A stretch of 9,851 nt of DNA from an uncultured Actinomycetes bacterium (GTDB taxonomy: Bacteria; Actinomycetota; Actinomycetes; Nanopelagicales; Nanopelagicaceae), in the NCBI GenBank assembly GCA_903827345.1, contig CAIKID010000301.1:1-9851 (forward strand), written 5' to 3'. The position numbers and the translations under genes are program-made. Of the stretch, positions 1 to 6,497 are shown piece after piece. Every line of letters starts with the position of its first letter. The first letter of the stretch is position 1. The notes beneath the pieces were generated by a model. That model did no database searches, was not told the DNA's origin, and worked only from the letters and a program-made list of their open reading frames with translations.

Positions 1-668
1 ACCAAGAGAGATCCAGCACCTAACGCCTTAGCAGTGTGAGCTGCTTCGTGAATCTGATCAAATGGCAGGTTAAGACTGGGTGCGTAAGCGCAATTCTTGC
101 CAGTGATTTCATTCGCATCCTTAACGGCCCTAGAGACTAATTCGACTCTTTCGCGCCACATGGACCAGGGCTGATTCGCCAAACTGTGATCATCCTTTAT
201 GAGATCAAAACCAGCCAATGCCAAAGTGCGAGCCATCTCAGCCAAAGTTTTCGAGTCTGATCCCATGGGTTTGAGTGCCGTTGTAAGTAAAGGTCTAGTA
301 GGTGCGCCAAAATGTGTCCTCAATCCATCTATTCCAAAACGAGGGCCGCGAAATTTCCCCAAGATCGAATCTGGAAGGTCCGCTCCAATGAGGCGAAGAT
401 TTGGAATAAGCGAGGCATTTCCCCATAGAACATTGAGTAGTTGTGGAAGTTCGTATCCCGTATTGCCAGCAGGGTAGGAAATAGAAATTTGGTGAACTCC
501 GTCAGAGCTCGAAGATATCTCTTCTACCTTTCCGACCACTTCATCTTGAATCCATTGGGGAGCTAAATCAATTGGAAACTCGATCGACTGTTCGACTCGA
601 ACAAAGTCAGCAATCTCTCGGGGTCCCGTACCGTGATATTCATACGTAACACAAATGCGATCGTTCAC
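1..668 (-). CDS. RuBisCO-like protein (form IV type), C-terminal part outside window
   Basis: The reading frame starts with GTG at 668 and runs without a stop off the left edge, giving 222 residues. It aligns by eye to the N-terminal domain and first half of the barrel of the RuBisCO large subunit. GNASL at 83-87 corresponds to the GN of Asn123, GPRFGIDGLR at 108-117 to GPPHGIQVER, ALKPMG at 131-136 to the Lys175 strand, and KDDHSLANQPW at 158-168 to the KDDE(N) strand with Lys201. Equivalents of Glu60 (E26), Asn123 (N84), Lys175 (K133), Lys201 (K158) and Asp203 (D160) are kept. Lys177 is Met135 and metal ligand Glu204 is His161, so carboxylation is unlikely. From memory, KDDH-type RLPs include those of D-apionate catabolism (3-oxo-isoapionate-4-phosphate decarboxylase or transcarboxylase). 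The GTG overlaps the stop of the transketolase gene as GTGA, and GAGG lies just upstream. Family is confident; the reaction is unknown. Loop 6 and the phosphate-binding C-terminal part are not visible. Confidence 0.9.
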   Translation of the reverse strand, partial: MNDRICVTYEYHGTGPREIADFVRVEQSIEFPIDLAPQWIQDEVVGKVEEISSSSDGVHQISISYPAGNTGYELPQLLNVLWGNASLIPNLRLIGADLPDSILGKFRGPRFGIDGLRTHFGAPTRPLLTTALKPMGSDSKTLAEMARTLALAGFDLIKDDHSLANQPWSMWRERVELVSRAVKDANEITGKNCAYAPSLNLPFDQIHEAAHTAKALGAGSLL

Positions 669-1678
669 AGTGCCTCGGCCTTCGCGCTACTGTGGACGCT
701 TACTGTTCTTGATTCGACCAATTCAGACTCGCTGATATCAAGGTTTTTAGAGAGCAAGCTTTCAACCACCCCTACGAGCGATTTAGCGTCGAGCCCATAT
801 TCAGTCATTAGGTATTTCTGGGAAGCTCCGTGAGCATAGGTATCTTTGAGCCCGATTCGCTTTAGCGGCACACCCATTCCATTTTCTGACATCAATTCAG
901 CAACGGCACTGCCAAGACCGCCCACGATGGAATGGTTCTCCATGGTGATCACTCCATATTTTGCAGTGGCCAAAGCTTTCATAACTATGGGATCGGTGAA
1001 TGGCTTAAGCGTTGAAACATGCAGGTGCGTTATACCAACGCCCCTCTTCTGTAAAAGTGGAATTGCTCGTAGCGCCTCTTCGGTCATAATCCCCGATGTA
1101 ATGAGGGTGATGTCGCTTCCGGTAGAAAGTATCCGCGCCGTATTGAATATAAATGGCTCATCTTTGGGGAATATTCTGCTTACTTCACCTCGAAGCGCGC
1201 GGATGTACACCGGTCCATCGACTGCATGAGCGACATCCAAAACTGATTCGGCTTCAGTAGCATCTCCGACTTCCAAGATCGTCATATTTGGGACTGCCCG
1301 TAAAACCGCGATATCTTCGATCGCTTGATGCGTGACGCCCCCTGGGGTCAAGATGCCAGGTAGGAAACCAACCAATCGAACCTTGAGAGAAGGGTAAGCA
1401 ACGGACATCTGCAGTTGGTCTAGTGGCCTACGGTAGAGAAATACCGCAAAGGTGTGCAGCCAAGGTTCGAATCCTTCGCGTGCTAATCCAGCCGCCATTC
1501 CCATCATATTTTGTTCGGCCATTCCCATCGAGAAATAGCGCTCTGGATAGGTATCTCGCCAGCGCCCTACTTCACAAGAGTTTGTTAAATCAGCAGTGAG
1601 AACTAGCACCTCGGGTTTATCTTTCGACCAATCAATGAAGTTTTGCTCATGGGGACGGCTTACAATTTCATAGCTCAT
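665..1678 (-). CDS. Transketolase C-terminal subunit (Pyr domain plus C-terminal domain)
   Basis: This 337-residue protein is the second half of a split, thiamine-diphosphate-dependent transketolase and would work as a heteromer with the product of the gene just upstream. The Pyr domain covers about residues 5-165. The catalytic Glu that activates the thiazolium is E55 in GMAEQNMMGMAAGLA, followed by the family's FLYRRPLDQ at 80-88 and GVTHQAIEDIAVLRAVPNM at 114-132, where H117 is an expected substrate or cofactor ligand. The C-terminal domain begins near 180 and contains ENHSIVGGLG at 247-256, typical of split transketolases and DXP synthase relatives. About 25 residues after the last conserved helix look like a variable tail. 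Its ATG follows the TAA of the N-terminal subunit directly, and its TGA overlaps the RLP start. Split transketolases with unusual substrates are known (apulose-4-phosphate AptAB, sulfoquinovose SqwGH), so the substrate here cannot be read off. Confidence 0.93.
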   Translation of the reverse strand: MSYEIVSRPHEQNFIDWSKDKPEVLVLTADLTNSCEVGRWRDTYPERYFSMGMAEQNMMGMAAGLAREGFEPWLHTFAVFLYRRPLDQLQMSVAYPSLKVRLVGFLPGILTPGGVTHQAIEDIAVLRAVPNMTILEVGDATEAESVLDVAHAVDGPVYIRALRGEVSRIFPKDEPFIFNTARILSTGSDITLITSGIMTEEALRAIPLLQKRGVGITHLHVSTLKPFTDPIVMKALATAKYGVITMENHSIVGGLGSAVAELMSENGMGVPLKRIGLKDTYAHGASQKYLMTEYGLDAKSLVGVVESLLSKNLDISESELVESRTVSVHSSAKAEAL

Positions 1679-2608
1679 TTATTTAACCATCTCTTCATAG
1701 GCACGCTCATATTTGGAATGTTCTTCTGCGGATTTAAAACGTAGGTAGTGCAAACTTGGGCGGCGCTCATCTAATAGCGGAAGTCCTCGTACTGGATCGG
1801 TGTAGCAGAGAACCATATGCGGCTTCTCGCTTTCCATCAGACAGGCCGCGGTCAGTTCAGATAAATCATGGCCGTCCACTACAGATACATCCCAGCCAAA
1901 AGCTTTAACTTTATCGGCCAATGGCTCAATGGACATTACCGACTCCATTGGGCCATCGCATTGGCCAGCGTTGACATCCACGATCACTCGCAACTTCGAT
2001 AGCTTGTGAAAAGCAGATGCCTGCAGGGCCTCCCATGTTTGTCCCTCTTGGAACTCTCCGTCACTCATAAAGACCCATGTCTTGCCGCTCTCGCCCCTTA
2101 TCTTTCTTGCGATCGCAATTCCGCCTGCCTGGGATATCGCCTGCGACAGGGACCCTGTTGTAGTTTCGAAGCCAGGAGAATGCTCAGCCCCGATCATTTC
2201 AACAGTTGATCCATCCTTGTTGAAGAAATCTAAACCATCTTCACGCAACCTGTTGGTTTCAATCAAAGCGGCATAAACCACTAGTGCATAATGAGCAGGG
2301 CTAATTATGAATCGATCGTTATCAGCACTTTTGGGTCCATGAAACTGTGCACCTGTTGTGTAATTTTCCACTGAAGGTGTTCCAACCATTGGTACGCCAA
2401 GAAACGGAGGCGGATTGATCGGTCCATCAAGTGCTCCCAATTTTAGGATCCCGCCATACATTGCTGCTAGCAACTCTGCAGCCGAACAAGCTTGGCTCAT
2501 ATATCCGCCATTGTTCGATAACGTGTGAGCAAGAACTCTCATGCGGATGCCCTTTGCAATCCGTTCCATTTCTGCCAGGTTTAGTGCGTTGACCTGTGCT
2601 TCACCCAT
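1679..2608 (-). CDS. Transketolase N-terminal subunit (ThDP pyrophosphate-binding domain)
   Basis: This 309-residue protein supplies the PP domain of the split transketolase. GSLSQAISQAGGIAIARK at 152-169 matches the usual GSLGQGL segment. MSDGEFQEGQTWEAL at 181-195 with N213 in VDVNAGQCDG forms the GDG-N type ThDP/Mg motif, and FGWDVSVVDGHD (237-248) is a transketolase hallmark. Two usual residues differ: the loop normally read as SKGHA is SPAHYA (103-108), still keeping H106, and the first Gly of GDGE is Ser. A stretch of about 40 residues at 59-100 makes it longer than most N-terminal subunits, which run about 270-290. The frame stays open up to an ATG at 2743, but the start at 2608 is preferred because GGAGG lies 7 nt upstream, the protein then begins as relatives do, and there is no 95-bp overlap with the upstream gene. 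With its partner it should move C2 ketol units between sugar phosphates. Confidence 0.93.
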   Translation of the reverse strand: MGEAQVNALNLAEMERIAKGIRMRVLAHTLSNNGGYMSQACSAAELLAAMYGGILKLGALDGPINPPPFLGVPMVGTPSVENYTTGAQFHGPKSADNDRFIISPAHYALVVYAALIETNRLREDGLDFFNKDGSTVEMIGAEHSPGFETTTGSLSQAISQAGGIAIARKIRGESGKTWVFMSDGEFQEGQTWEALQASAFHKLSKLRVIVDVNAGQCDGPMESVMSIEPLADKVKAFGWDVSVVDGHDLSELTAACLMESEKPHMVLCYTDPVRGLPLLDERRPSLHYLRFKSAEEHSKYERAYEEMVK

Positions 2609-2615
2609 TTGCTTG

Positions 2616-2620
2616 CCTCC
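2616..2620 (-). promoter_or_regulatory. Ribosome binding site that fixes the transketolase N-subunit start
   Basis: Read on the minus strand, CGGAGGCAAGCAA precedes the ATG at 2608, giving a full GGAGG with 7-nt spacing. It lies in the 40-bp gap after the stop of the aldolase/dehydrogenase gene. This is the strongest Shine-Dalgarno sequence in the unit, so the transketolase subunits may be translated independently of the overlapping upstream pair. Confidence 0.75.
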
Positions 2621-2648
2621 GACTTTGAGTAACCGTTTGACTATTGAA

Positions 2649-4619
2649 TTATCGCGGAAAAGCAGCCGCCACTCCTCCATCCACAGCGATAACGCTGCCA
2701 GTTGTGCGTGACGATTTATCGGAGAGGAGGAAGGCGACGGCATTGGCCACGTCGAGACTTCTCACTCTTGCTTTGAGCAAATTCCGGGATGCATAGAAAT
2801 CTTCGAGCTCTTCGGGTTTAACGCCGTGAGCGGCAGCGCGTTGTTCTCGGATACCGCCTTCCCATAACTTGCTATTGTCGAATACGGCATCAGGATTCAC
2901 CGCATTGGCACGAATTCCAGATCCCCCACCTTCGATAGCGGCGATACGCATCAATTGCAGCATCCCCGCCTTCGTGACCGAGTATCCCCCGAAACCCGCA
3001 CCGGGCGCGAAGGCATTCTTGCTAGCAACATAAACTATTGATCCGCCCATATTCTGACTTTTGAAAGCTGTAATCACTTCTTTGGTCATCAGGAATGCGC
3101 TGGATAGATTTATATCAAGTCCCTTGCGCCACTTTTCTGCGCTGAGGTCATCCAAATTATCTGAAACACCAATCCCTGCGTTAATCACTACCCCGTCAAT
3201 TCCACCAAAATGCGAGATGGATTCGGCAACGGTCCGAGCTACTGTTGCTTCGTCGGATTGATCTCCAACAACCAGGAGCGGCTGTGCGCACTTAGCTGCA
3301 GTAAATTCGGATTGGACTGTCTTCAATCCCGCCTCATCCAAGTCGGCCAAAACCACGTTAGCGCCGAGGCGACCGAGTTCAAGAGCGATACCTCGACCGA
3401 TTCCACTTCCAGCTCCAGTGACAATAAAAATGTGACCAGTGAAGACTAAGGGTGCGGGACGGTTCTTCAGTTTGAAGAGTTCCATTGGCCAATAATCGAA
3501 ACCAAATATTTCAGAGTCAGGCAATGGGCTACCTTCACCAAAGGCATCTATAACTTGTGCAGCCACTTGATGGGTATGAGTTGCAATATCAGCGAGCATT
3601 GCAGCTTCGGGGAGCGTCGGTGATGTGGTGATAGCTCCAACGCCTGGAACAAGCACCACCTTAGGGTCATTTCCATGACTGGTATATCCAGCAGGCAGCA
3701 AACCTTTGTTACTTTCAAAATATTCGGAGTAATCCACGCGATACTTTTCAATCCCCGAGGCGGGATCCTGGATGGTCGCCTGAGCGGATTTTGGTCGAAT
3801 TCTCATCATGTGATCTGCACTTGAAACACCGGCTGCAAGAACATCGCTCAAATCTGATCGCGATGCAACTTCGACAAGTCGGGTGTCAACACGGAGTACT
3901 TGCTTCTTACCCAGCGTTCCCCGCATTTTGAGCAAAAGTTCGTTTAATTCGGCAGTTGGAATATCTTGATGAACAAACCGCGAAGCGGGACGCTTGGCAA
4001 GAGAGTCGAGATACGCGTTAGCTTTCCCAACTATCGCAATATTTTTCTTATAACAAAGTTGCGAATCTTCATCCCATACGACAAGGCCGTGGTGAGCCAA
4101 TACAACGCCTTCATAATCCTTTAGCGCTCCGACTATCTTAGAGAGTGCAAAACCCGGGCGCTTCCAATCAACATATGCAAATCCATCTCCGAGAGCTTCC
4201 TTAACCGCCGCTTCACCACGAGGGTGATTAGTCAGGGCACAAATAGCATCAGCGTGCACGTGATCGATATGTTTGGCAGGAAGAAAGGCGTGCAAAAGAG
4301 TTTCAATCGATGGTCGGCGTGAAGTGGGATCAACGAGTGCTCGCGTAACATAGTCGACCATCGTTTCATCATCTAAATCATCAAACTGAGTTAATTCACG
4401 GAGCTCATCGAGATACAAGGCTGGATAATCCCTTGCCACTGCATACTGCATATCTGCACCAGATCCCTTGACCCACAGGACAGCTCTTAACCGACCGAGA
4501 TAGTCGTCGATTTCACCTTTGCTGGATGTATTTCCACCGCCGTAAACAACCAGGCTCTGGTCGGACCCAAGTGCTTGAGACCTAGTAACTAGGTCCTCTA
4601 AAGGCTGATACTGATTCAT
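2649..4619 (-). CDS. Bifunctional class II aldolase / short-chain dehydrogenase (RhaD/YuxG type fusion)
   Basis: This 656-residue fusion resembles the rhamnulose-1-phosphate aldolase/lactaldehyde dehydrogenase family. Residues about 1-390 are a class II (zinc) aldolase/adducin domain. They include GGGNTS at 27-32, probable catalytic Glu106 in PSIETLLH, and zinc ligands H120 and H122 (HVHAD) and H177 (AHHGL). The linker FDYWPMELFKLKN (374-386) is characteristic of this fusion family. Residues about 391-656 are an SDR dehydrogenase with TGAGSGIG at 401-408, D426 at the end of beta-2 (favouring NAD over NADP), NAG at 480-482, and the catalytic set S533, Y546, K550. The end, VDGGVAAAFPR, is also typical. 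By family knowledge the aldolase splits a ketose 1-phosphate to DHAP plus an aldehyde, and the SDR oxidises the aldehyde. The rhamnose pathway is not supported because no rhamnose isomerase or kinase lies here. The ATG overlaps the MtnA-like stop as ATGA, suggesting coupled translation with the isomerase that would feed it. Confidence 0.93.
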   Translation of the reverse strand: MNQYQPLEDLVTRSQALGSDQSLVVYGGGNTSSKGEIDDYLGRLRAVLWVKGSGADMQYAVARDYPALYLDELRELTQFDDLDDETMVDYVTRALVDPTSRRPSIETLLHAFLPAKHIDHVHADAICALTNHPRGEAAVKEALGDGFAYVDWKRPGFALSKIVGALKDYEGVVLAHHGLVVWDEDSQLCYKKNIAIVGKANAYLDSLAKRPASRFVHQDIPTAELNELLLKMRGTLGKKQVLRVDTRLVEVASRSDLSDVLAAGVSSADHMMRIRPKSAQATIQDPASGIEKYRVDYSEYFESNKGLLPAGYTSHGNDPKVVLVPGVGAITTSPTLPEAAMLADIATHTHQVAAQVIDAFGEGSPLPDSEIFGFDYWPMELFKLKNRPAPLVFTGHIFIVTGAGSGIGRGIALELGRLGANVVLADLDEAGLKTVQSEFTAAKCAQPLLVVGDQSDEATVARTVAESISHFGGIDGVVINAGIGVSDNLDDLSAEKWRKGLDINLSSAFLMTKEVITAFKSQNMGGSIVYVASKNAFAPGAGFGGYSVTKAGMLQLMRIAAIEGGGSGIRANAVNPDAVFDNSKLWEGGIREQRAAAHGVKPEELEDFYASRNLLKARVRSLDVANAVAFLLSDKSSRTTGSVIAVDGGVAAAFPR

Positions 4620-5629
4620 AAGGATTTACCGCCAGCTATGTCATAGGTTTGCAACTCGGTCACTACAACCGATACAAATTTTGCAGGGGTCACATCAAAT
4701 GCGGGATTAAAAGTTCGAGCGCCATCCGGTGCAACTTGAAGGTCACCAATATGCGTGATCTCCCTATCTGCGCGAATCTCAATATGGGTTCCCGATCCAT
4801 CGGCCATTGAGCGATCAACGGTCGATTCAGGGGCAACAACAAGAAAGGGAATTCCTGCAATGTGGCAAGCAAGCGCGACTCCAAGTGAACCAATTTTGTT
4901 TGTGGAGTCACCATTTTTAGCAATTCGATCGGCCCCTATAAGCGCCGCATCAACCTTGCCCCCAAGAATCGCCATTGCTGCTGCTCCATCAGGTTGGATC
5001 CGATATGGAATCTGACACTTTCCCAATTCCCATGCAGTTAATCGAGATCCCTGGAGCAACGGCCTGGTTTCGTCAACAAAAACTTCATTAACATTCCCGC
5101 GACTGTGCAACTCTTTTATGACACCCAAAGCGGTGCCTGTACCAGTTGTAGCGAGAGATCCGGTATTGCAATGTGTGAGGAGATTGAACTTTTTATCTCC
5201 AAGTTTTGCAATTAGCCAATCGGCTCCGTTATTTCCCATGGCAGCTCCGGAATTGAAGTCTTCGAGTGCGATCTTCTGCGCTAGCGCCAAAGCTGCTTCG
5301 CGCCCTTGGGGAATTAACTCGCGAACTTGATTGACGCCCCAGGCCAGATTTACCGCGGTAGGCCGGGCATCTCGCAACGCGTCCAGCTCCTGATTCAACC
5401 TGGAAGGGCTCCAATTCTCACGAGCTGCTTCATCCAGTGCAATAACGACGCCGTAAGCTCCCACGACCCCCAGGGATGGAGCCCCCCGGACAGCAAGGCG
5501 GTTAATTGCATCGATCATCTGCGCCACAGTTGTGACGCGCAAGTTCACTTCGGCCAATGGTAAACGCGATTGGTCAAGGAGTGTTACTGCGTTATCGACC
5601 CATTCAATGGCCCGTATATCAAATGGCAT
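4616..5629 (-). CDS. mtnA: MtnA-family aldose-1-phosphate isomerase (S-methyl-5-thioribose-1-phosphate isomerase homolog)
   Basis: This 337-residue protein spans the whole MtnA/eIF2B-like family. It has RGAPSLGVVGAYG at 48-60, THCNTGSLATTGTGTALG at 152-169 with the catalytic Cys153, DETRPLLQGSRLTAWEL at 186-202, GADRI with the catalytic Asp233, NKIG at 244-247, and the late FNPAFDVTPAKFVS motif at 307-320. Family members open an aldose 1-phosphate and isomerise it to the ketose 1-phosphate. Substrates are methylthioribose-1-P in methionine salvage, 5-deoxyribose-1-P in the DHAP shunt, and ribose-1,5-bisphosphate for archaeal relatives. No mtnK, mtnP, mtnC or mtnD is present in the window, and the next gene is an aldolase fusion, so classical methionine salvage is not indicated and the symbol marks homology only. 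It is the first gene of unit A. GAAAGG sits 5 nt before the ATG, and the divergent control region with its inverted repeat lies immediately upstream. Confidence 0.93.
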   Translation of the reverse strand: MPFDIRAIEWVDNAVTLLDQSRLPLAEVNLRVTTVAQMIDAINRLAVRGAPSLGVVGAYGVVIALDEAARENWSPSRLNQELDALRDARPTAVNLAWGVNQVRELIPQGREAALALAQKIALEDFNSGAAMGNNGADWLIAKLGDKKFNLLTHCNTGSLATTGTGTALGVIKELHSRGNVNEVFVDETRPLLQGSRLTAWELGKCQIPYRIQPDGAAAMAILGGKVDAALIGADRIAKNGDSTNKIGSLGVALACHIAGIPFLVVAPESTVDRSMADGSGTHIEIRADREITHIGDLQVAPDGARTFNPAFDVTPAKFVSVVVTELQTYDIAGGKSL

Positions 5630-5634
5630 AAAAA

Positions 5635-5640
5635 CCTTTC
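5635..5640 (-). promoter_or_regulatory. Ribosome binding site of the mtnA-like gene
   Basis: On the minus strand GAAAGG is followed by five T and then the ATG at 5629. It supports that start, which also gives the usual N-terminus for the family. Confidence 0.65.
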
Positions 5641-5642
5641 GC

Positions 5643-5672
5643 TCTAAAGTTGTCCTACAACTCTGGATGCAA
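5643..5672 (-). promoter_or_regulatory. Possible promoter of unit A
   Basis: On the minus strand TTGCAT (5672-5667) and TTTAGA (5648-5643) are 18 bp apart, a plausible but weak -35/-10 pair. The inverted repeat at 5648-5662 would then lie in the spacer, a common repressor position. TACAGT, also on this strand near 5676-5681, is an alternative -10 box. This is inferred from sequence shape only. Confidence 0.35.
5648..5662. promoter_or_regulatory. Perfect inverted repeat, probable GntR operator
   Basis: AGTTGT-CCT-ACAACT is a perfect 6-3-6 inverted repeat midway between the divergent mtnA-like and gntR genes. It keeps the GT...AC outer arrangement common in operators of GntR-family regulators. 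A second partial copy of the core lies nearby: CTGTAGGAT at 5679-5687 shares TGTAGGA with the reverse strand of the repeat. Its position suggests that the regulator controls both its own gene and unit A. Family assignment of the site is inference. Confidence 0.6.
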
Positions 5673-5680
5673 CGTTACTG

Positions 5681-5686
5681 TAGGAT
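5681..5686 (+). promoter_or_regulatory. TAGGAT upstream of gntR: -10 box of a leaderless transcript, or Shine-Dalgarno
   Basis: TAGGAT ends 6 nt before the gntR ATG and matches the TANNNT -10 form. This spacing would place transcription start at the ATG itself, giving a leaderless mRNA as is frequent in actinobacteria. The same bases contain AGGA 7 nt before the ATG, which could equally be a ribosome binding site. The sequence alone cannot separate the two readings. Confidence 0.4.
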
Positions 5687-5692
5687 TTAGAA

Positions 5693-6439
5693 ATGTCAAT
5701 AGCAAAGCGAGAATTTAAAGTAGAGAAGAGCAAGTCCTCTCTTTCAATTCAAATCCGTGACCACATGCGTGGACGAATATTGGCTCAGGAATGGTTGCCC
5801 GGCGCCAAGATTCCGAGTGAGTTTCAGCTAGCAAGTGACTACGAGGTCTCTCGGGTAACAATTCGAACCGCCCTGAGGGCATTAGAAGCTCAGGGTTTAA
5901 TTGATATACGTCATGGTTCTGGTGCCTACACAACAAATTTTGGAGGAGGAATTAGAGCTGGACTCCAAGAATTACGCTCAATATCTGAAACGATCAGAGA
6001 ACTTGGGTTCGTACCAGGCGTAGTGATCCGTGCGAGCGAAGTGCGCCTGCCCACACAGGCAGAAGCAGATGCGCTTCGAATACCACCTGATCAGTCAATT
6101 TTCTACATGGAGCGTGCGATTACCGCGAATGGAAAGGTCGTAGCCTTTTCATACGACACGGTAAAAATCAACGACTTATCTCAAAGCGTTATAAAGAAAT
6201 TTTCCACCGGCTCGGTATTTAAAGCGTTAGAAGCGGTGGGGAAGCACCCCGTGCGAGCTGTATCTGAAATTCACGCTGTAAAGTCCGAACTGATCGGGTG
6301 GGGTCCAAGTAAGCCGAAATCAAATTTATACCTTCAGCTGAAGCAAACTCACTTCTTACGAGATGGCTTTCCACTTATGACGGGTAGCACTTATTTCGTC
6401 GAAGGTCGATTCCAATTCATCATTCATAGAACTGTTTAG
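5693..6439 (+). CDS. GntR-family transcriptional regulator, HutC subfamily (UTRA ligand domain)
   Basis: This 248-residue protein has an N-terminal winged helix-turn-helix at about residues 15-82. It contains LPGAKIPSE at 35-43, the recognition region VSRVTIRTALRALEAQGLI at 52-70, and the wing GSGAYT at 75-80. A UTRA effector-binding domain follows from about 95 to 245. It includes the typical IPPDQSIFYMERAITANG stretch (130-147) and ends with a conserved strand near FVEGRFQF (235-242). UTRA domains of HutC-type regulators usually bind small metabolites, often sugar phosphates or amino-acid derivatives, and binding releases the repressor from DNA. It is the only plus-strand gene, divergent from unit A with a 63-bp shared region that holds an inverted repeat, and tail to tail with the dehydratase gene across 58 bp. 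It is probably a local repressor of unit A. Whether it also controls the transport unit cannot be seen, because that promoter is outside the window. Confidence 0.93.
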   Translation: MSIAKREFKVEKSKSSLSIQIRDHMRGRILAQEWLPGAKIPSEFQLASDYEVSRVTIRTALRALEAQGLIDIRHGSGAYTTNFGGGIRAGLQELRSISETIRELGFVPGVVIRASEVRLPTQAEADALRIPPDQSIFYMERAITANGKVVAFSYDTVKINDLSQSVIKKFSTGSVFKALEAVGKHPVRAVSEIHAVKSELIGWGPSKPKSNLYLQLKQTHFLRDGFPLMTGSTYFVEGRFQFIIHRTV

Positions 6440-6497
6440 CTCCGAATCCTGGGAGCCACGAACCCACACTTGGAGCTTCTACCGAACTCTTTCAGGT

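Noticed and set aside
199..477. Plus-strand open frame opposite the RLP gene
   Set aside because: No recognisable motifs; it lies entirely antisense to clear RuBisCO-like coding sequence.
1..668. Functional CO2-fixing RuBisCO
   Set aside because: Lys177 and Glu204 equivalents are Met and His, no small subunit or phosphoribulokinase is nearby, and the N-terminal sequence is of the form IV kind.
846..1229. Plus-strand open frame opposite the transketolase C-subunit
   Set aside because: Shadow of a conserved gene on the other strand, with Pro/Ser-rich composition and no domain.
1679..2743. Longer transketolase N-subunit starting at the ATG at 2743
   Set aside because: It would overlap the dehydrogenase gene by 95 bp in another frame and add 45 residues unlike the family; the ATG at 2608 has GGAGG 7 nt upstream.
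2649..4619. Rhamnose catabolism
   Set aside because: The fusion belongs to the rhamnulose-phosphate aldolase type, but no rhamnose isomerase, kinase or mutarotase is present and the isomerase next to it acts on aldose 1-phosphates.
4616..5629. Assignment to classical methionine salvage
   Set aside because: The MtnA fold is clear, but none of the other salvage genes lies here; the neighbours are a RhaD-type aldolase fusion and transketolase, so only the family is claimed.
6439..6456. Short hairpin GCTCC/GGAGC after gntR as a terminator
   Set aside because: Five-base stem with an 8-nt loop and no following T-run; too weak to call in the 58-bp convergent gap.
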